Shown one piece after another: positions 1 through 9,273 of a stretch of 64,000 bases of DNA. The DNA comes from Euglena gracilis (Eukaryota > Euglenida > Euglenophyceae > Euglenales). The stretch's first letter is position 1, and each line of letters starts with the position of its first letter. The position numbers were made by a program, and so were the translations under genes. Where the stretch lies: contig CP154954.1 in assembly GCA_039621445.1 (NCBI GenBank), positions 47,347,847-47,411,846 on the forward strand, given 5' to 3'. The notes under the pieces are model-generated. The model ran no database searches. It saw only the letters and a list, made by a program, of their open reading frames with translations, and had not been told where the DNA came from.

Positions 1-27
1 CCAGTCATAAGCGTTGGAAACCCAGCA

Positions 28-843
28 TTGCAGCATGTGATGAGAAATTTGATTGCACCCAAATTTTCAGGGAAATCACAGGATTGGCAGCAATTTTCAG
101 AGGATTGGGAAGCATTTTTACGGAAACTGACTTCTGGAGGGGGGGAGGTCAGTGATGATTTGAAAGTTGCTCTGTTGGAGGATTGTCTTGACGAAACGAG
201 CAAAAAAATTCTGAAGCTCCATCTCAAGGAAGGGGGGATCAATTTTAATGCCGGGTGGGGTCACCTGGAAATGACATTTTCGCAGAATCAGGAATCTGGG
301 GCAAGGCAAAATTGGCAGCAGGTGAGCCTTTTTAATATGGGCAAAGTAGCCCTTGAGCACTGGCTTGAATTTCAGGCAAATTTCAAGATGGCCAAGTGCA
401 AGGTTAAGGATGCCGGGGAGGGGGAAGCAAAACGGCTTTTGTTGCAGAAACTTCCCTCATTCATCCTAAAATGGGTTTTAGATGAGGAGGAAAGGAGGCT
501 GAATAATCAGCCAACTTTACGCCTAAAGGTGCCAGGGAATAGGAATTCAGAAATGGTTTCGGAAAGCTTGGGGAGAATACTTGGGAAAAGACCCACAAAA
601 GTGTCGGAAATTCACGAGGAGGAATTTGAAATCATTTTCCCTGACATTTCTACCTATGAAAAAGTCAAAAGTTTTCATGGCAAAGAGTTTGACGATTCAA
701 ACGTTTTGTTTCAGGTTCAGGAAATTGAACCGATTTTGACCACCGAGGACATTTTCAACCTCGTGAAAACAAAATTGGCACTCAGAAACAAACATGACGC
801 CTTACAAAGTTCTGTTTCATCCCCAGGCTATCAAGGGGTTTAG
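28..843 (+). CDS. gag: Gag capsid-like protein of the LTR retrotransposon
   Basis: A 271-codon block opens with PKFSGKSQDWQQFSEDWEAF, typical of retrotransposon Gag N-termini in which a ribonucleoprotein shell protein packs element RNA. It continues with helical, charged sequence such as HWLEFQANFKMAK. The start at 28 is only the first in-frame Met, since the protein may begin upstream of the window. The frame ends at a TAG inside GGGGTTTAG. Dropping one G there continues into the basic tail in the next frame, so the real product is probably longer. Confidence 0.7.
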   Translation: MQHVMRNLIAPKFSGKSQDWQQFSEDWEAFLRKLTSGGGEVSDDLKVALLEDCLDETSKKILKLHLKEGGINFNAGWGHLEMTFSQNQESGARQNWQQVSLFNMGKVALEHWLEFQANFKMAKCKVKDAGEGEAKRLLLQKLPSFILKWVLDEEERRLNNQPTLRLKVPGNRNSEMVSESLGRILGKRPTKVSEIHEEEFEIIFPDISTYEKVKSFHGKEFDDSNVLFQVQEIEPILTTEDIFNLVKTKLALRNKHDALQSSVSSPGYQGV

Positions 844-1393
844 GCGTTCAAGGTCGGTGGGTGCTGAAAATCGAGGGGGGAGGCAATCGGGGAGTCGGAA
901 GAGTTCACCTGGGTCAACCCCAGGTAGGGCAACGACACCTCCCCCAGCCAGAAGCAAATCACAAATCAGCGAAACAGCAAAACCTGATCAATATGTTGCG
1001 GTTTCATCTTCAAATGTGCAGCCATCAAGCAATTCTTTAAGGCTTTCAAGGGTGGCGAACCCACCCAATGTGCAAAGACCGGTGGTGTGGGGGGCACAAT
1101 GGAACCCACCCCCCTCACAACCAACAATGCCGTATGTTGCTAGACAAGCCCCGTGGAACAGAAACAATTTTCAGCCGTATGGCAAGGGCAGCCAATGGAA
1201 AGGTGGGAATAATTCCCAGGGACATGGGGCAAATAACTCCCAATGGTATGGGGGTAACCAACAGGGATACAAGGGGAAGGGTGGTAAGGGAAGGGGGAGA
1301 GGCAAAGGATTTGACCAGAATTTCGGTGCCAAAGGGGGGAAGGGCAATAACAATAACCCAACGCCAACGCTGGCCCACCCTATTCGTCATTAG
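767..1393 (+). CDS. Gag basic tail, nucleocapsid-like, read in the +1 frame
   Basis: This frame is open from 767 and overlaps the end of the capsid block. It encodes Ser/Arg-rich sequence and then a Gly/Lys/Arg/Asn-rich stretch (KGKGGKGRGRGKG, about 1273-1311), fit for RNA binding by a nucleocapsid. It stops at TAG 1391-1393. Immediately after, the frame reads GRRGHVF, which resembles the second half of a CCHC zinc knuckle whose cysteines have been lost. The knuckle reading is tentative. Confidence 0.55.
   Translation, partial: KQNWHSETNMTPYKVLFHPQAIKGFRRSRSVGAENRGGRQSGSRKSSPGSTPGRATTPPPARSKSQISETAKPDQYVAVSSSNVQPSSNSLRLSRVANPPNVQRPVVWGAQWNPPPSQPTMPYVARQAPWNRNNFQPYGKGSQWKGGNNSQGHGANNSQWYGGNQQGYKGKGGKGRGRGKGFDQNFGAKGGKGNNNNPTPTLAHPIRH
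1391..1393 (+). other. In-frame amber codon separating Gag tail from methyltransferase
   Basis: The Gag tail and the methyltransferase block are in the same reading frame, divided only by this TAG, which is followed by GGA. A UAG-GGA context is also found at the readthrough site of murine leukaemia virus. Without expression data it may equally be a point mutation in a zinc-knuckle codon. Confidence 0.5.
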
Positions 1394-2764
1394 GGACGCC
1401 GGGGTCATGTTTTTGAGGGGTTTACATCCTCGGGCATCGAAAACCCCCAAAGTATTTTGCATAACCCAACCACATCTTCACATGGAGAATATTACCGTGG
1501 TGGAGAATGTGTATCTTTGTCTTCCAATCCCTTCACCTCAGGTTCAAAATCAGGCAATGAAGAGTGTGCAATATCGAAGACGAGCAATGGTGCCAATTCA
1601 ATGATTTCAATGAATTCATCCTCGACAACCAACTCGAGAAGACAAGTGGCCTTGAGCCTTGAGGCCTTGAGTGGCCAATGGCAGCCCGTGTCGAGGAAGG
1701 GCAAACCGTGGACCAGGTGTGCAAGCCAGGAGAGTGCACGGCCCAGGTTCAACAATTATTATGGTTGTTTGAGCAAAAGACCATCCATCAAAGGTGTGGG
1801 AAGTTGGAAAGTTCCCAAGGCGTTGGATTTGTTTTCGGGAAAAGGGTCTGTTGGGAGGTGTTTGGGGGAAAACGGGTACCAGGTGGTATCCTTGGATGTG
1901 AACCCAAAATTTCACCCAACCCACGTTACGGATATTCTGGAGTGGAATTATCGAAAATACCCCCGTGGATATTTTCAAGTCATAACGGCAAGTGTGCCTT
2001 GCACGGAGTATAGCCGTGCTAAGACGGTGGGAGAAAGAAATTTGGAATGGGCAGACCAACTTGTGACAAAAACTTTGGAAATTGTGGAGTATTTTCAGCC
2101 CAAATTGTGGTGGATTGAAAACCCCCGAACGGGACTTTTGCCAAAAAGGCATTGTGTTCAAAATTTGAATTTCATTGATGTGGATTATTGTCAATTTTCA
2201 GACTGGGGATATCAAAAACCCACTCGTATTTGGGGGAGTCAAAATTTGTTGAGTTTGAAGGACAAACTTTGTGATGGGAAAACCTGCCCCCATTTGATTG
2301 TGAGTGAGGGGGGTGGGTTGGTTCACAAAGAACAATTGGGAGGAAACGGAATGAGGGTGAGCACTCAACAAAAATGGAGAGTACCTGAGAAGTTGGTCGA
2401 GTACCTTCTTTCGGCCCTTGATTTTAAGGAGGAGAAATTTTCCTTCAAACGTGAGGACTATGCCGTTCGAAATTCATTTGTGCAAATGATTGAGGAGAAT
2501 TTTCAAAGGAGGGCCGAGGTGGATTGTTTTGCCTCTACCCAAAATTCTCAGTGCACGTCATATTTGACCGAGAAGGAAAATGCTTTGGCGGTACCATGGG
2601 GAGGGGGAGGCACGGTTTGGTTGAACCCTCCCTGGTCATTGTGGCCAAAGGTGGCACAAAAGGACCCTTTGCATTTTACCCGATTGGAACAGAGGTTGGG
2701 TGAGAGAACTTGTTCGGAAGGCAACAAAAAAGTTGTATTTTCCACCCGGAACCAAGCTTTTTGA
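1394..2764 (+). CDS. DNA (cytosine-5)-methyltransferase fused to first half of a Dam-like N6-adenine methyltransferase domain
   Basis: The C5 domain shows the cofactor-binding motif LDLFSGKGSVGRC (about 1823-1861), the catalytic Pro-Cys in SVPCTEYSRAKT (PC at 1997-2002), the ENP motif in WWIENPRTG (2117-2125) and a late QKPTRIW motif. All core catalytic residues are therefore present. About 130 residues later comes VDCFAST (about 2519) and then VWLNPPW (NPPW at 2624-2635), the (D/N)PP(W/Y/F) signature of N6-adenine methyltransferases, as in the MT domain of DIRS elements. The fold continues in the next frame from about 2658. The likely role is methylation of the element's own or host DNA; activity cannot be judged from sequence alone. 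Confidence 0.8.
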   Translation, partial: GRRGHVFEGFTSSGIENPQSILHNPTTSSHGEYYRGGECVSLSSNPFTSGSKSGNEECAISKTSNGANSMISMNSSSTTNSRRQVALSLEALSGQWQPVSRKGKPWTRCASQESARPRFNNYYGCLSKRPSIKGVGSWKVPKALDLFSGKGSVGRCLGENGYQVVSLDVNPKFHPTHVTDILEWNYRKYPRGYFQVITASVPCTEYSRAKTVGERNLEWADQLVTKTLEIVEYFQPKLWWIENPRTGLLPKRHCVQNLNFIDVDYCQFSDWGYQKPTRIWGSQNLLSLKDKLCDGKTCPHLIVSEGGGLVHKEQLGGNGMRVSTQQKWRVPEKLVEYLLSALDFKEEKFSFKREDYAVRNSFVQMIEENFQRRAEVDCFASTQNSQCTSYLTEKENALAVPWGGGGTVWLNPPWSLWPKVAQKDPLHFTRLEQRLGERTCSEGNKKVVFSTRNQAF

Positions 2765-3449
2765 GGTCGATGGGAAACCAATGGGGGGTGTGAGGTGGGG
2801 AGTTTGGGCCTTGTTGATAGAGGGTAATAAGCCCCCCGCCAACACTAGCAACCCCAAGAAACCAAAGGTGGTACATTTGAAATCACGGATAGTTAAAAAG
2901 AGATACCCACCCACAGGGATTGAGAAATTTTCTAAGGACCGACAACTTTTGATTCGGACAAGGGTTGTTTTGGGGAACGGGGAGGAACGAAATATGGATA
3001 TTTTGTTGGACACCGGTGCCGAAGCTAACCTCATAAGGCAAGGTTTAGTGAGTGACCACCTAATGTATTCGGCCGAACACCCCTTAAGGTTTGAAACTGC
3101 TGATGGTCAAGCCTTGAGTGGTGGGGGAAGGTGCACTAATGTGGTTATGAAATTGCAAGGGGAGGTGAACGATAATACCCCACCCACAGATTTTGAGTAC
3201 GATGTGGAATTTTATGAAGCCAATATCAAAGTGGACACAATTTTGTCATACCCATGGCTTGTGCAAACAAAAATTGGAATTTTTCCACATCATCGTGCTT
3301 TGGTAGTGGAGGAACCCGAATTGACATTTTTGTTCGGTGTGAGAGATCACAGGAGAAAACGGCAAGGAAAGCCCTTGCACCCTTCCCCAAGGGGGGGAGG
3401 TGACAAATTTGGAAAAGTTTGGCTTTCACCTTCCGATGGAGGGTTTTGA
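2658..3449 (+). CDS. Second half of Dam-like domain plus retropepsin-type aspartic protease
   Basis: This block starts where the NPPW domain continues one frame over (RTLCILPDWNRGW, then LYFPPGTKLF), the usual C-terminal end of the DIRS-type MT module. After a linker comes the protease, with the retropepsin active site LLDTGAEANLI (Asp codon 3009-3011) and a downstream hydrophobic segment. A retropepsin matures Gag-Pol as a dimer. The frame runs to a TGA at 3447-3449, but Pol begins one frame over near the seven-G run at about 3390, so a second frame step is needed. Confidence 0.75.
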   Translation, partial: KRTLCILPDWNRGWVRELVRKATKKLYFPPGTKLFEVDGKPMGGVRWGVWALLIEGNKPPANTSNPKKPKVVHLKSRIVKKRYPPTGIEKFSKDRQLLIRTRVVLGNGEERNMDILLDTGAEANLIRQGLVSDHLMYSAEHPLRFETADGQALSGGGRCTNVVMKLQGEVNDNTPPTDFEYDVEFYEANIKVDTILSYPWLVQTKIGIFPHHRALVVEEPELTFLFGVRDHRRKRQGKPLHPSPRGGGDKFGKVWLSPSDGGF

Positions 3450-6400
3450 TCAAAGGGGACAAACCTTGGACGAGCACTCACTCAAAATTTTGGGCAAGAA
3501 TTTGGAAATGGCAAATGAAAACCCCCTACCTATTCGCAAAATGATCATTGCAAGGGAGGGGGAGGGGAATAATGAAACGGAATCCGAAGAGGAAGAGAGA
3601 ATAAGGAAGCTAAGAGAGGAAATTTTTGGAAGGTATGATGGAACCGTATTTCGGTCTAAGGTACAACCCGACCCACCCGTAAGAGGACCATATGGTTATG
3701 CATTCATACCTTTGCAAGAAGGAGCGCGGCCTACCCGACAAAAACCATTTTTCATGCACGGGGAACGAAAAGAAGCTTTGGAAAAAATCACTCAAGATTG
3801 GATCGATATGAAATTCATCGAACCAGCCACAACAAAAAATTCAGAATGGCTCTCACAAACTTTCCCCGTGCCCAAAAAGTCAGCCGATTTTCCTTGGAGG
3901 GGGGTTGTTGACATGAGGGGGCCCAACAGCCAATCCCGTAGATGCAACTACCCTCTTCCGAAAATCGAAGACATCCTGGTGAAGCATGGCGCAAACCAAA
4001 TGTTCTCCATTTTGGACTTAAAACAAGCCTTTCACCAACAGCCGCTTCACCCGGATAGTGGGCCTATAACTTGCTCCTTCACACCAAAGGGTCTTTACCA
4101 ATGGAGGGTGAATGTAATGGGGTTAACTAACGCCTCACAACAATTTCAACAAATGATGGATGACCGTTTAGCACCCGTAAGGGATATTGCTACCCCATAC
4201 ATTGATGACATTTTGGTAGGGACCACCGTCGGGGAGGGGGAGGATCTCCTCGAGGCACACAAAAGGGATTTGTGCAGGGTGTTGGATTTACTCGCCGAGG
4301 AAATTTTTGTAGTGGACCCAAAAAAAGCGGAATTATTCATCAAAGAAGTGGAATTTTGTGGCCAGATTTTGGGGCATGGCATGCGTCGGCCGGCCCCCGG
4401 CAAATTACGTGCCATTGAGAAATGGGAGGTTCCTACAACCATAACGGCCTTAAGGGCTTTCCTCGGTTTCACAAATTATTACAACACCTACATACACATG
4501 TATGCCCAAGTTGCGGCACCTTTGCAAGATAAGTTGAAGGTATCTCGGGAGGAAGGTAAGAAAGGGAGCAAAAAATGGGTTGAATTCGGGGAGGTTGAAC
4601 ACAAAGCATTTGAGGAGTTAAAGAAACGGTTGTGTTCCGGATTAATTCTTCAAAGGGTAGACCCCGATAAACCATTTGCTTTGAGAGTTGATGCGAGTGG
4701 GTATGCCGTAGGAGCAACTTTAGAACAGCTCAAAGAAGGAAACGGTACGCCCACACCCCAAGATATTTTGGACAAGAAAACGGTGCCCGTTGCTTTTATG
4801 TCCCGAAAACTCACCGAGGGGCAAAGAAAATGGACCCCCCGGGAATTGGAGACATATGCCATAATTTTGGCACTCCAAAAATGGGAAAGTTGGATTGGTC
4901 TCCAACCCATTTTGGTGTTGACCGATCACCAAAGTTTGGAGGCATGGGCAAAAGAAGTGCTCGACACCCCAAGTGGACCGGTGGGGAGGAGGGCACGATG
5001 GCACCAAATTTTCTCAAAATACGATTTGACAGTGGGGTACATTCCGGGAAAGGAAAACACCATTGCCGACATTTTAAGTCGGTGGGCGTACCCCGCTTCA
5101 CAAGCTCTAAGGGACATTAGTAAACATGGTTCGGCCGAGGATAAAAGGGAAATGGAAGAGCTAATAAGAGAGGAGAGGGAAGATGAGAAAAATTGTTTGT
5201 TGGTCAAAGTCAAAAATCAGCCTAACGCTCGTAACATGTGGATAAGGGGGGTGGTAACCCGCAGTGGAAAAGAGGTGGCACCCAATTTTGTGGATGATGC
5301 ATCAGGGAGGGGTACCGAGAGTGTAGAGAGTCCGGGAGGAAAAAACACCACCGAAGACGCTCACTCACAAGGGCCTAGGAATTCTAGTTCGAAAAAGGGT
5401 AAGAGGAGAGTTACCTTTTGGGATGGAATGGACCCTGCGGGAAATTTAGTGACTAGCCCAAAACTTCCGACTAATGAGTTACCAAGGGGGGGGACGGGAG
5501 AAGGTGTGGCCACACCAACTCCAAGTGCAACCCCCAAGCTAACAAAATCAGTTTGGGAGAGAGATTGGGTAGTTGCGTATACCGAATGCCCCATTTGGAA
5601 GGAAATTTGGCAAGCAACGCAAGAAAATGGTGAGTGGCCAAAGGGGGTGAAAGTCCGCAAAAACCAAATGTTTCGGGAAGAGAAGTTGTGTGTTCCACTG
5701 GGTTTTCAAGAAATGATCATCCTTGAAAACCACAAATTTCTTGGACATGTAGGTTCGGAAAAGGTGTGGAGACACGTCAATTTGAGGTATGCATGGGCTG
5801 ATGAAAAGAAGGCAAAAGTTTTCACCGACAGTTGTAGCAAAAATTGCACAACGTGTCAAGCTAGCTCGCGGGGGGAGACATTGAAAGGACCCATTGATTC
5901 AACACCCATACCACCCGCACCCATGATAAGTGTGGCAATTGATCTTTTCAAAATGCCAAAGGTGTTGTATGAAGGGGGGGAATACAACACAATGGCTGTT
6001 TGTGTGGACCGACATTCCGGTTGGATTGTAGCCATACCATGTTTTGATAAGGGATTAACGGGTGCAAAGTTGGCCAAGGAAATGCTTAAGTCCCAATGGA
6101 AACCTTTTGGAGTACCCTCAATAATTTCAAGTGACCAAGGGAGCCATTTTGTCAACACATGGTGGCAAACCATGTGTTCACTCATGGGGATTAGACAAGC
6201 ATTTTCCCAAGCTTACCACCACCAAGCGAATGGGAGGGTGGAAAGAGCCGGTCAACAAATTATGGAAGTCCTCCGAAAATTGTTTGTGGAGGGAAAAAAG
6301 AATTGGGTGGAAGCTCTTCCCCAAGTTTTGGATCGTATTCATGACACCAAGGGGGAGAGTGGTTTTAGTCCTTACGAAATTTTGTTCGGAAGGGATAGAC

Positions 6401-7029
6401 CCATTGGGGGGATACCTTATGAACCAACAAAGGAGTGTGAGGACGCTCAAAGTTTTTTTCGCCGAATGAGGGAGATGGATGAGAAAGTTGCAAAAGTTCT
6501 CAACCGCACGCATTGGGTTCAAGCGAGTTGGGTCAACCAAGGGAGGAGGGAGTTGGTGCCCTTAAAATTAGGAACCCAAGTGTGGTATAGGAGACCCGAA
6601 GGATCCGGGGAAAAATTGGATTCCAGATGGATTGGACCTGGGATTATCAAAGCCCGGGAGGGGGAGAGGAGTTACCTTATTGAAATTAAGCCCGGGATGG
6701 AAATTAAGACTCACCGTAGTTTCCTTAAGGAGTACAAAGAGCCTGAAGTTTTTGGTGAGGGGGTTCCTTTGTTCTTTTTCAAAAGAACCGAAAAAGAGGA
6801 AGAAGCAATGCCTGATGAGTGGGAGGTAGAAAAAATTCTGAATCATCGCAAGAGGGGGGGAACCTGGGAGTTCCTCACAAAATGGGTTGGATATAATGAT
6901 GGGGAGGAAACTTGGGAGCCAGTGGGGAATTTTATACACCGGTTTAGTGAGGAGTTGGTAAGGTATTGCTCGAAGAAAAATCTAGGGGTCTATTTGATGT
7001 CGGAATTGAAAAAATCTTTGAAACCCTAG
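3400..7029 (+). CDS. pol: Pol: reverse transcriptase, RNase H, integrase, chromodomain
   Basis: A 1209-codon uninterrupted block, near full length for a gypsy Pol. RT shows LDLKQAF (residue 205) and the catalytic YIDD (267-270). RNase H has RVDASG (Asp 431) and TDHQSLEAW (509). Integrase has an HHCC zinc domain (residues 778 to about 820) and a catalytic triad Asp870, Asp912, Glu948, the last two with the usual 35-residue spacing. A GPY/F-like segment (RWIGPGII) and a chromodomain (about 1139-1185, DEWEVEKIL to TWEP) close the protein. Chromodomains of this group steer integration to methylated-histone chromatin. The first codon is GTG after a G-run, so the true N-terminus is probably a frame-step product. 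All catalytic residues are intact. Confidence 0.92.
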   Translation: MTNLEKFGFHLPMEGFDQRGQTLDEHSLKILGKNLEMANENPLPIRKMIIAREGEGNNETESEEEERIRKLREEIFGRYDGTVFRSKVQPDPPVRGPYGYAFIPLQEGARPTRQKPFFMHGERKEALEKITQDWIDMKFIEPATTKNSEWLSQTFPVPKKSADFPWRGVVDMRGPNSQSRRCNYPLPKIEDILVKHGANQMFSILDLKQAFHQQPLHPDSGPITCSFTPKGLYQWRVNVMGLTNASQQFQQMMDDRLAPVRDIATPYIDDILVGTTVGEGEDLLEAHKRDLCRVLDLLAEEIFVVDPKKAELFIKEVEFCGQILGHGMRRPAPGKLRAIEKWEVPTTITALRAFLGFTNYYNTYIHMYAQVAAPLQDKLKVSREEGKKGSKKWVEFGEVEHKAFEELKKRLCSGLILQRVDPDKPFALRVDASGYAVGATLEQLKEGNGTPTPQDILDKKTVPVAFMSRKLTEGQRKWTPRELETYAIILALQKWESWIGLQPILVLTDHQSLEAWAKEVLDTPSGPVGRRARWHQIFSKYDLTVGYIPGKENTIADILSRWAYPASQALRDISKHGSAEDKREMEELIREEREDEKNCLLVKVKNQPNARNMWIRGVVTRSGKEVAPNFVDDASGRGTESVESPGGKNTTEDAHSQGPRNSSSKKGKRRVTFWDGMDPAGNLVTSPKLPTNELPRGGTGEGVATPTPSATPKLTKSVWERDWVVAYTECPIWKEIWQATQENGEWPKGVKVRKNQMFREEKLCVPLGFQEMIILENHKFLGHVGSEKVWRHVNLRYAWADEKKAKVFTDSCSKNCTTCQASSRGETLKGPIDSTPIPPAPMISVAIDLFKMPKVLYEGGEYNTMAVCVDRHSGWIVAIPCFDKGLTGAKLAKEMLKSQWKPFGVPSIISSDQGSHFVNTWWQTMCSLMGIRQAFSQAYHHQANGRVERAGQQIMEVLRKLFVEGKKNWVEALPQVLDRIHDTKGESGFSPYEILFGRDRPIGGIPYEPTKECEDAQSFFRRMREMDEKVAKVLNRTHWVQASWVNQGRRELVPLKLGTQVWYRRPEGSGEKLDSRWIGPGIIKAREGERSYLIEIKPGMEIKTHRSFLKEYKEPEVFGEGVPLFFFKRTEKEEEAMPDEWEVEKILNHRKRGGTWEFLTKWVGYNDGEETWEPVGNFIHRFSEELVRYCSKKNLGVYLMSELKKSLKP

Positions 7030-7072
7030 TGATCCGAAAGTTGAAGGCTCGGTTCTTTTTCCTTTGTTTTTG

Positions 7073-7083
7073 GATGGGGGAGC
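7073..7083 (+). promoter_or_regulatory. Candidate polypurine tract
   Basis: GGATGGGGGAG lies 44 bases after the Pol stop, where LTR retrotransposons carry the plus-strand primer just before the 3' LTR. No second LTR is available to confirm the boundary. Confidence 0.45.
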
Positions 7084-7400
7084 CCAAATGTTTGAGGCTC
7101 TTGTTTTGAATCGGGCCAAGTGCTGTTTCGGCGAGTTATTTGTGTGCTACGTATGCATTGCTTGTGCATCACACGTTTTGTTTGTGAATACACGATTCTC
7201 ATATGTTTTGATTTCTCGAGCATATGATGAATTCTCTCTCTTTCTCTCTCTCTTTCCCTGCATATTTTGTGCTTGCTCTACTCTTTCGCTTTGCTCTCAC
7301 AGGTTTTGAGGACTTGGAGGCTCCAAGCACACCCAAGGGAGCCCCAAGGGAAAAGTGCGAGCACACCACCGCAAGGAGGCGACGCAAGCAAGGAGGCGAG

Positions 7401-7460
7401 GCAAGGAGCGAGGAGACGAAGCAAGGAGCGAGGAGACGAGGCAAGGAGCGAGGAGACGAG
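7401..7460. repeat. 20-bp minisatellite, three copies
   Basis: Three head-to-tail copies of GCAAGGAGCGAGGAGACGAG with one substitution lie in the putative U3 region and could act as promoter repeats. Confidence 0.85.
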
Positions 7461-7535
7461 GAGATTTTACCCAACCAACCGAATACACCACTACCCAATT
7501 TGTCCATAGCCCAGCCCCGTTGGGGCTTTCCTCTT

Positions 7536-7541
7536 TATAAA
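7536..7541 (+). promoter_or_regulatory. TATA box in the putative LTR
   Basis: TATAAA in the context CTCTTTATAAACGG. Transcription would start about 25-30 bases downstream, near 7565, if this is the LTR promoter. Confidence 0.4.
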
Positions 7542-7600
7542 CGGCCCCATCACACGCTACCCGAGCCCCGAGCCCCGCTGCCTATATTCCTCACCCCAAC

Positions 7601-8607
7601 CTCACCTCACCTTCCCATACCGTGAATGGAAAGGAGGACCGAAGGATTTGTATTTTTTTCAATGTTGAGCCATAGCCCCTGTAGGAGAGCGGCCCAAAGT
7701 GTATGGAGTTTTGATGATTTGTGTGGATTCCGAGTCATTGGTGAATGTTGCAAGGGGGAAGAAGCCTCACCTTCTCCGTGGGAGCGGGGGGGGGGGCTGA
7801 ATTTTCTCCGATTTTTGGGTGAGCTCCCTCCAAACGTGTTTCGGTCGAGGGGGGGGGGGGGACCCATTCCCATTCCCATGTCCAAAGGGTGGTGTTATGG
7901 AGACCGCCTGATTTTTCAGTTGATGTATGATCCACCGCGCGACGACCCTGTGAATTGTTATTTTTTTTGAATTTCACCGGATTTCATTCATGAAGGGTTG
8001 GTTGCATTTCGGATGTCCGCAAGGAGTGCGTCATGCAAGAGAACGCCTGACAATCCAAGAACCCGATTTTTTTGGTATGCCATGAGAAAGGGAGACACAA
8101 GCGCCCGGGGGGGGGGGGGTGCTGTCCGAACTCTCCCCAAAGCGGCCAAACCGAACGTTCGGGGGGGGACTTTCCCTCCAAAATTATCCCTCCGGGGTGC
8201 AAAAAGTCAGAACTCTCCCCACGATAGGTTTTCGATGGGGGGGGGGGGCGCTAGCCAAATTTTCGTTTAATTTTGAAGGAATTTCACAGAGTTTGTGGCA
8301 ATTTTTTCTCTTGGCACCTTTTTTATGCCCCCAGCCTGTGGGGGGGGGGGGCATGGATTTTTTTGGGGGGAGACGTTTTCGCACATTTCTGTGGAGCCGC
8401 TAAGTGGTGCCGTGTACCTTGTTTTTGTGGCAAGGTAACACAAGCGAGGGGCATAGGCGTTTCATCATTCCCTTTCTCAAAACATTAGTGAAGGATTCTC
8501 ATTTTCTTTCGGGTTTCATTCTGATTTTTGGATTTCTTCGCTTTTTTTTGTTCAATTTTTTCATTTTTTTTTGAGGGTCCGACTAATGTCGCAAGGGAGG
8601 GGGTGTC
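7601..8607. other. Non-coding stretch with long G-runs
   Basis: No gene recognised. It contains several runs of 9-12 G (near 7790, 7850, 8109, 8240, 8340) between unique sequence, and a small hairpin ACCTTG/CAAGGT near 8417-8437. Confidence 0.5.
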
Positions 8608-8631
8608 GACTGTCGGGGGCGTCCGACAGTC
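8608..8631. repeat. Perfect 9-bp hairpin
   Basis: GACTGTCGG (8608-8616) and its exact complement CCGACAGTC (8623-8631) flank a 6-base loop. It may be a terminator-like or element-end hairpin; nothing nearby identifies it. Confidence 0.6.
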
Positions 8632-9073
8632 AAAAATGGTAAGGCGGAAGCTTTTGAAAACACGGAATTTTCATTCCGCGCAAGGACGCACATTCAATAG
8701 GAAAAGCCTAATTTGAGGTTCTAATTTAACACAATTTGCTTCCGCAGACCTTTGTGGGTTTTTTTCCCTTTGGCTGTCAATCAAATATTGAATTGGAGAA
8801 TTGAATTCAAGACAAGGTGCATTGTTTGGAAGAATTGTCAATTTCAGGTCCTTCTTCCCACTTTCACGGTGTGTGCGTGTTTCTGTTGCCTTTTACCACC
8901 ATCCATTGCACCAAAACACCCACCCTGACCATTTCCAGTGTTTTTGCATACTTAAGAAGGGTGGGTGAAATGGCTTCGTGGGGACTGAAATTTGGGATTA
9001 CATTTTTAAAGGAACGGAATTTTGACTTTGTGCAAGTTTTCAGGGAAAAAGCAAATTCGATCCTACGCACACC

Positions 9074-9273
9074 CCTCTGGTCGGGGGGTACACCAGTGGG
9101 CGAAACGGGGGGTGGCCTGAGCCCTCCACCACCCGGAAAAACACTGGCCCCGGGCCAGGGAACGGCAGCCCCAGGGGTGGGTGTCGGGGACGAGGCAGCC
9201 GGCTGGGGGGCTGGGGTCTCGGGTCCGACGCTCGCAGGGGGGGCGCCGGGTGTGAACAGGGGACACAGTGTGC
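9074..9273 (-). other. GC-rich island with open Pro/Ala-rich minus frame, possible exon
   Basis: A GC-rich block in a much less GC-rich setting. On the minus strand it is open and Pro/Ala-rich (for example ETPAPQPAASSPTPTP), bounded by CTGTTAG upstream and GTGCGT downstream, which could be splice sites. Such low-complexity tails occur in RNA-binding proteins, and RRM-coding exons lie upstream on the same strand. It abuts the RNase H fragment of a retroelement, so it could instead be part of that element. Confidence 0.25.

Larger units (their letters stand above)
1..7600 (+). mobile_element. Ty3/gypsy chromovirus-like LTR retrotransposon with captured DNA methyltransferases, 5' end outside window
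   Basis: A run of plus-strand coding blocks reads Gag, basic Gag tail, cytosine-C5 methyltransferase, Dam-like methyltransferase domain, retropepsin, reverse transcriptase, RNase H, integrase and chromodomain. The RT-RNase H-integrase order and the C-terminal chromodomain define a Ty3/gypsy chromovirus-type element. The 5' LTR and primer-binding site are not in the window. A purine tract and a TATA box follow Pol, so the 3' LTR probably begins near 7090, but its end cannot be fixed without the other LTR. The coding blocks step through the three frames and contain one in-frame stop, so the copy is either mildly decayed or uses recoding. Confidence 0.85.
7090..7600 (+). other. Probable 3' LTR or 3' untranslated region
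   Basis: Begins with TG directly after the candidate polypurine tract. It holds a CT-rich stretch (about 7230-7300), a small GA-rich minisatellite and a TATA box, an arrangement that fits a U3 promoter region. The end is not defined: I see no terminal CA pair that can be tested against a 5' LTR. Confidence 0.4.

Noticed and set aside
118-7000. Minus-strand frames inside the LTR retrotransposon
   Set aside because: All are antisense shadows of Gag, methyltransferase and Pol without recognisable domains.
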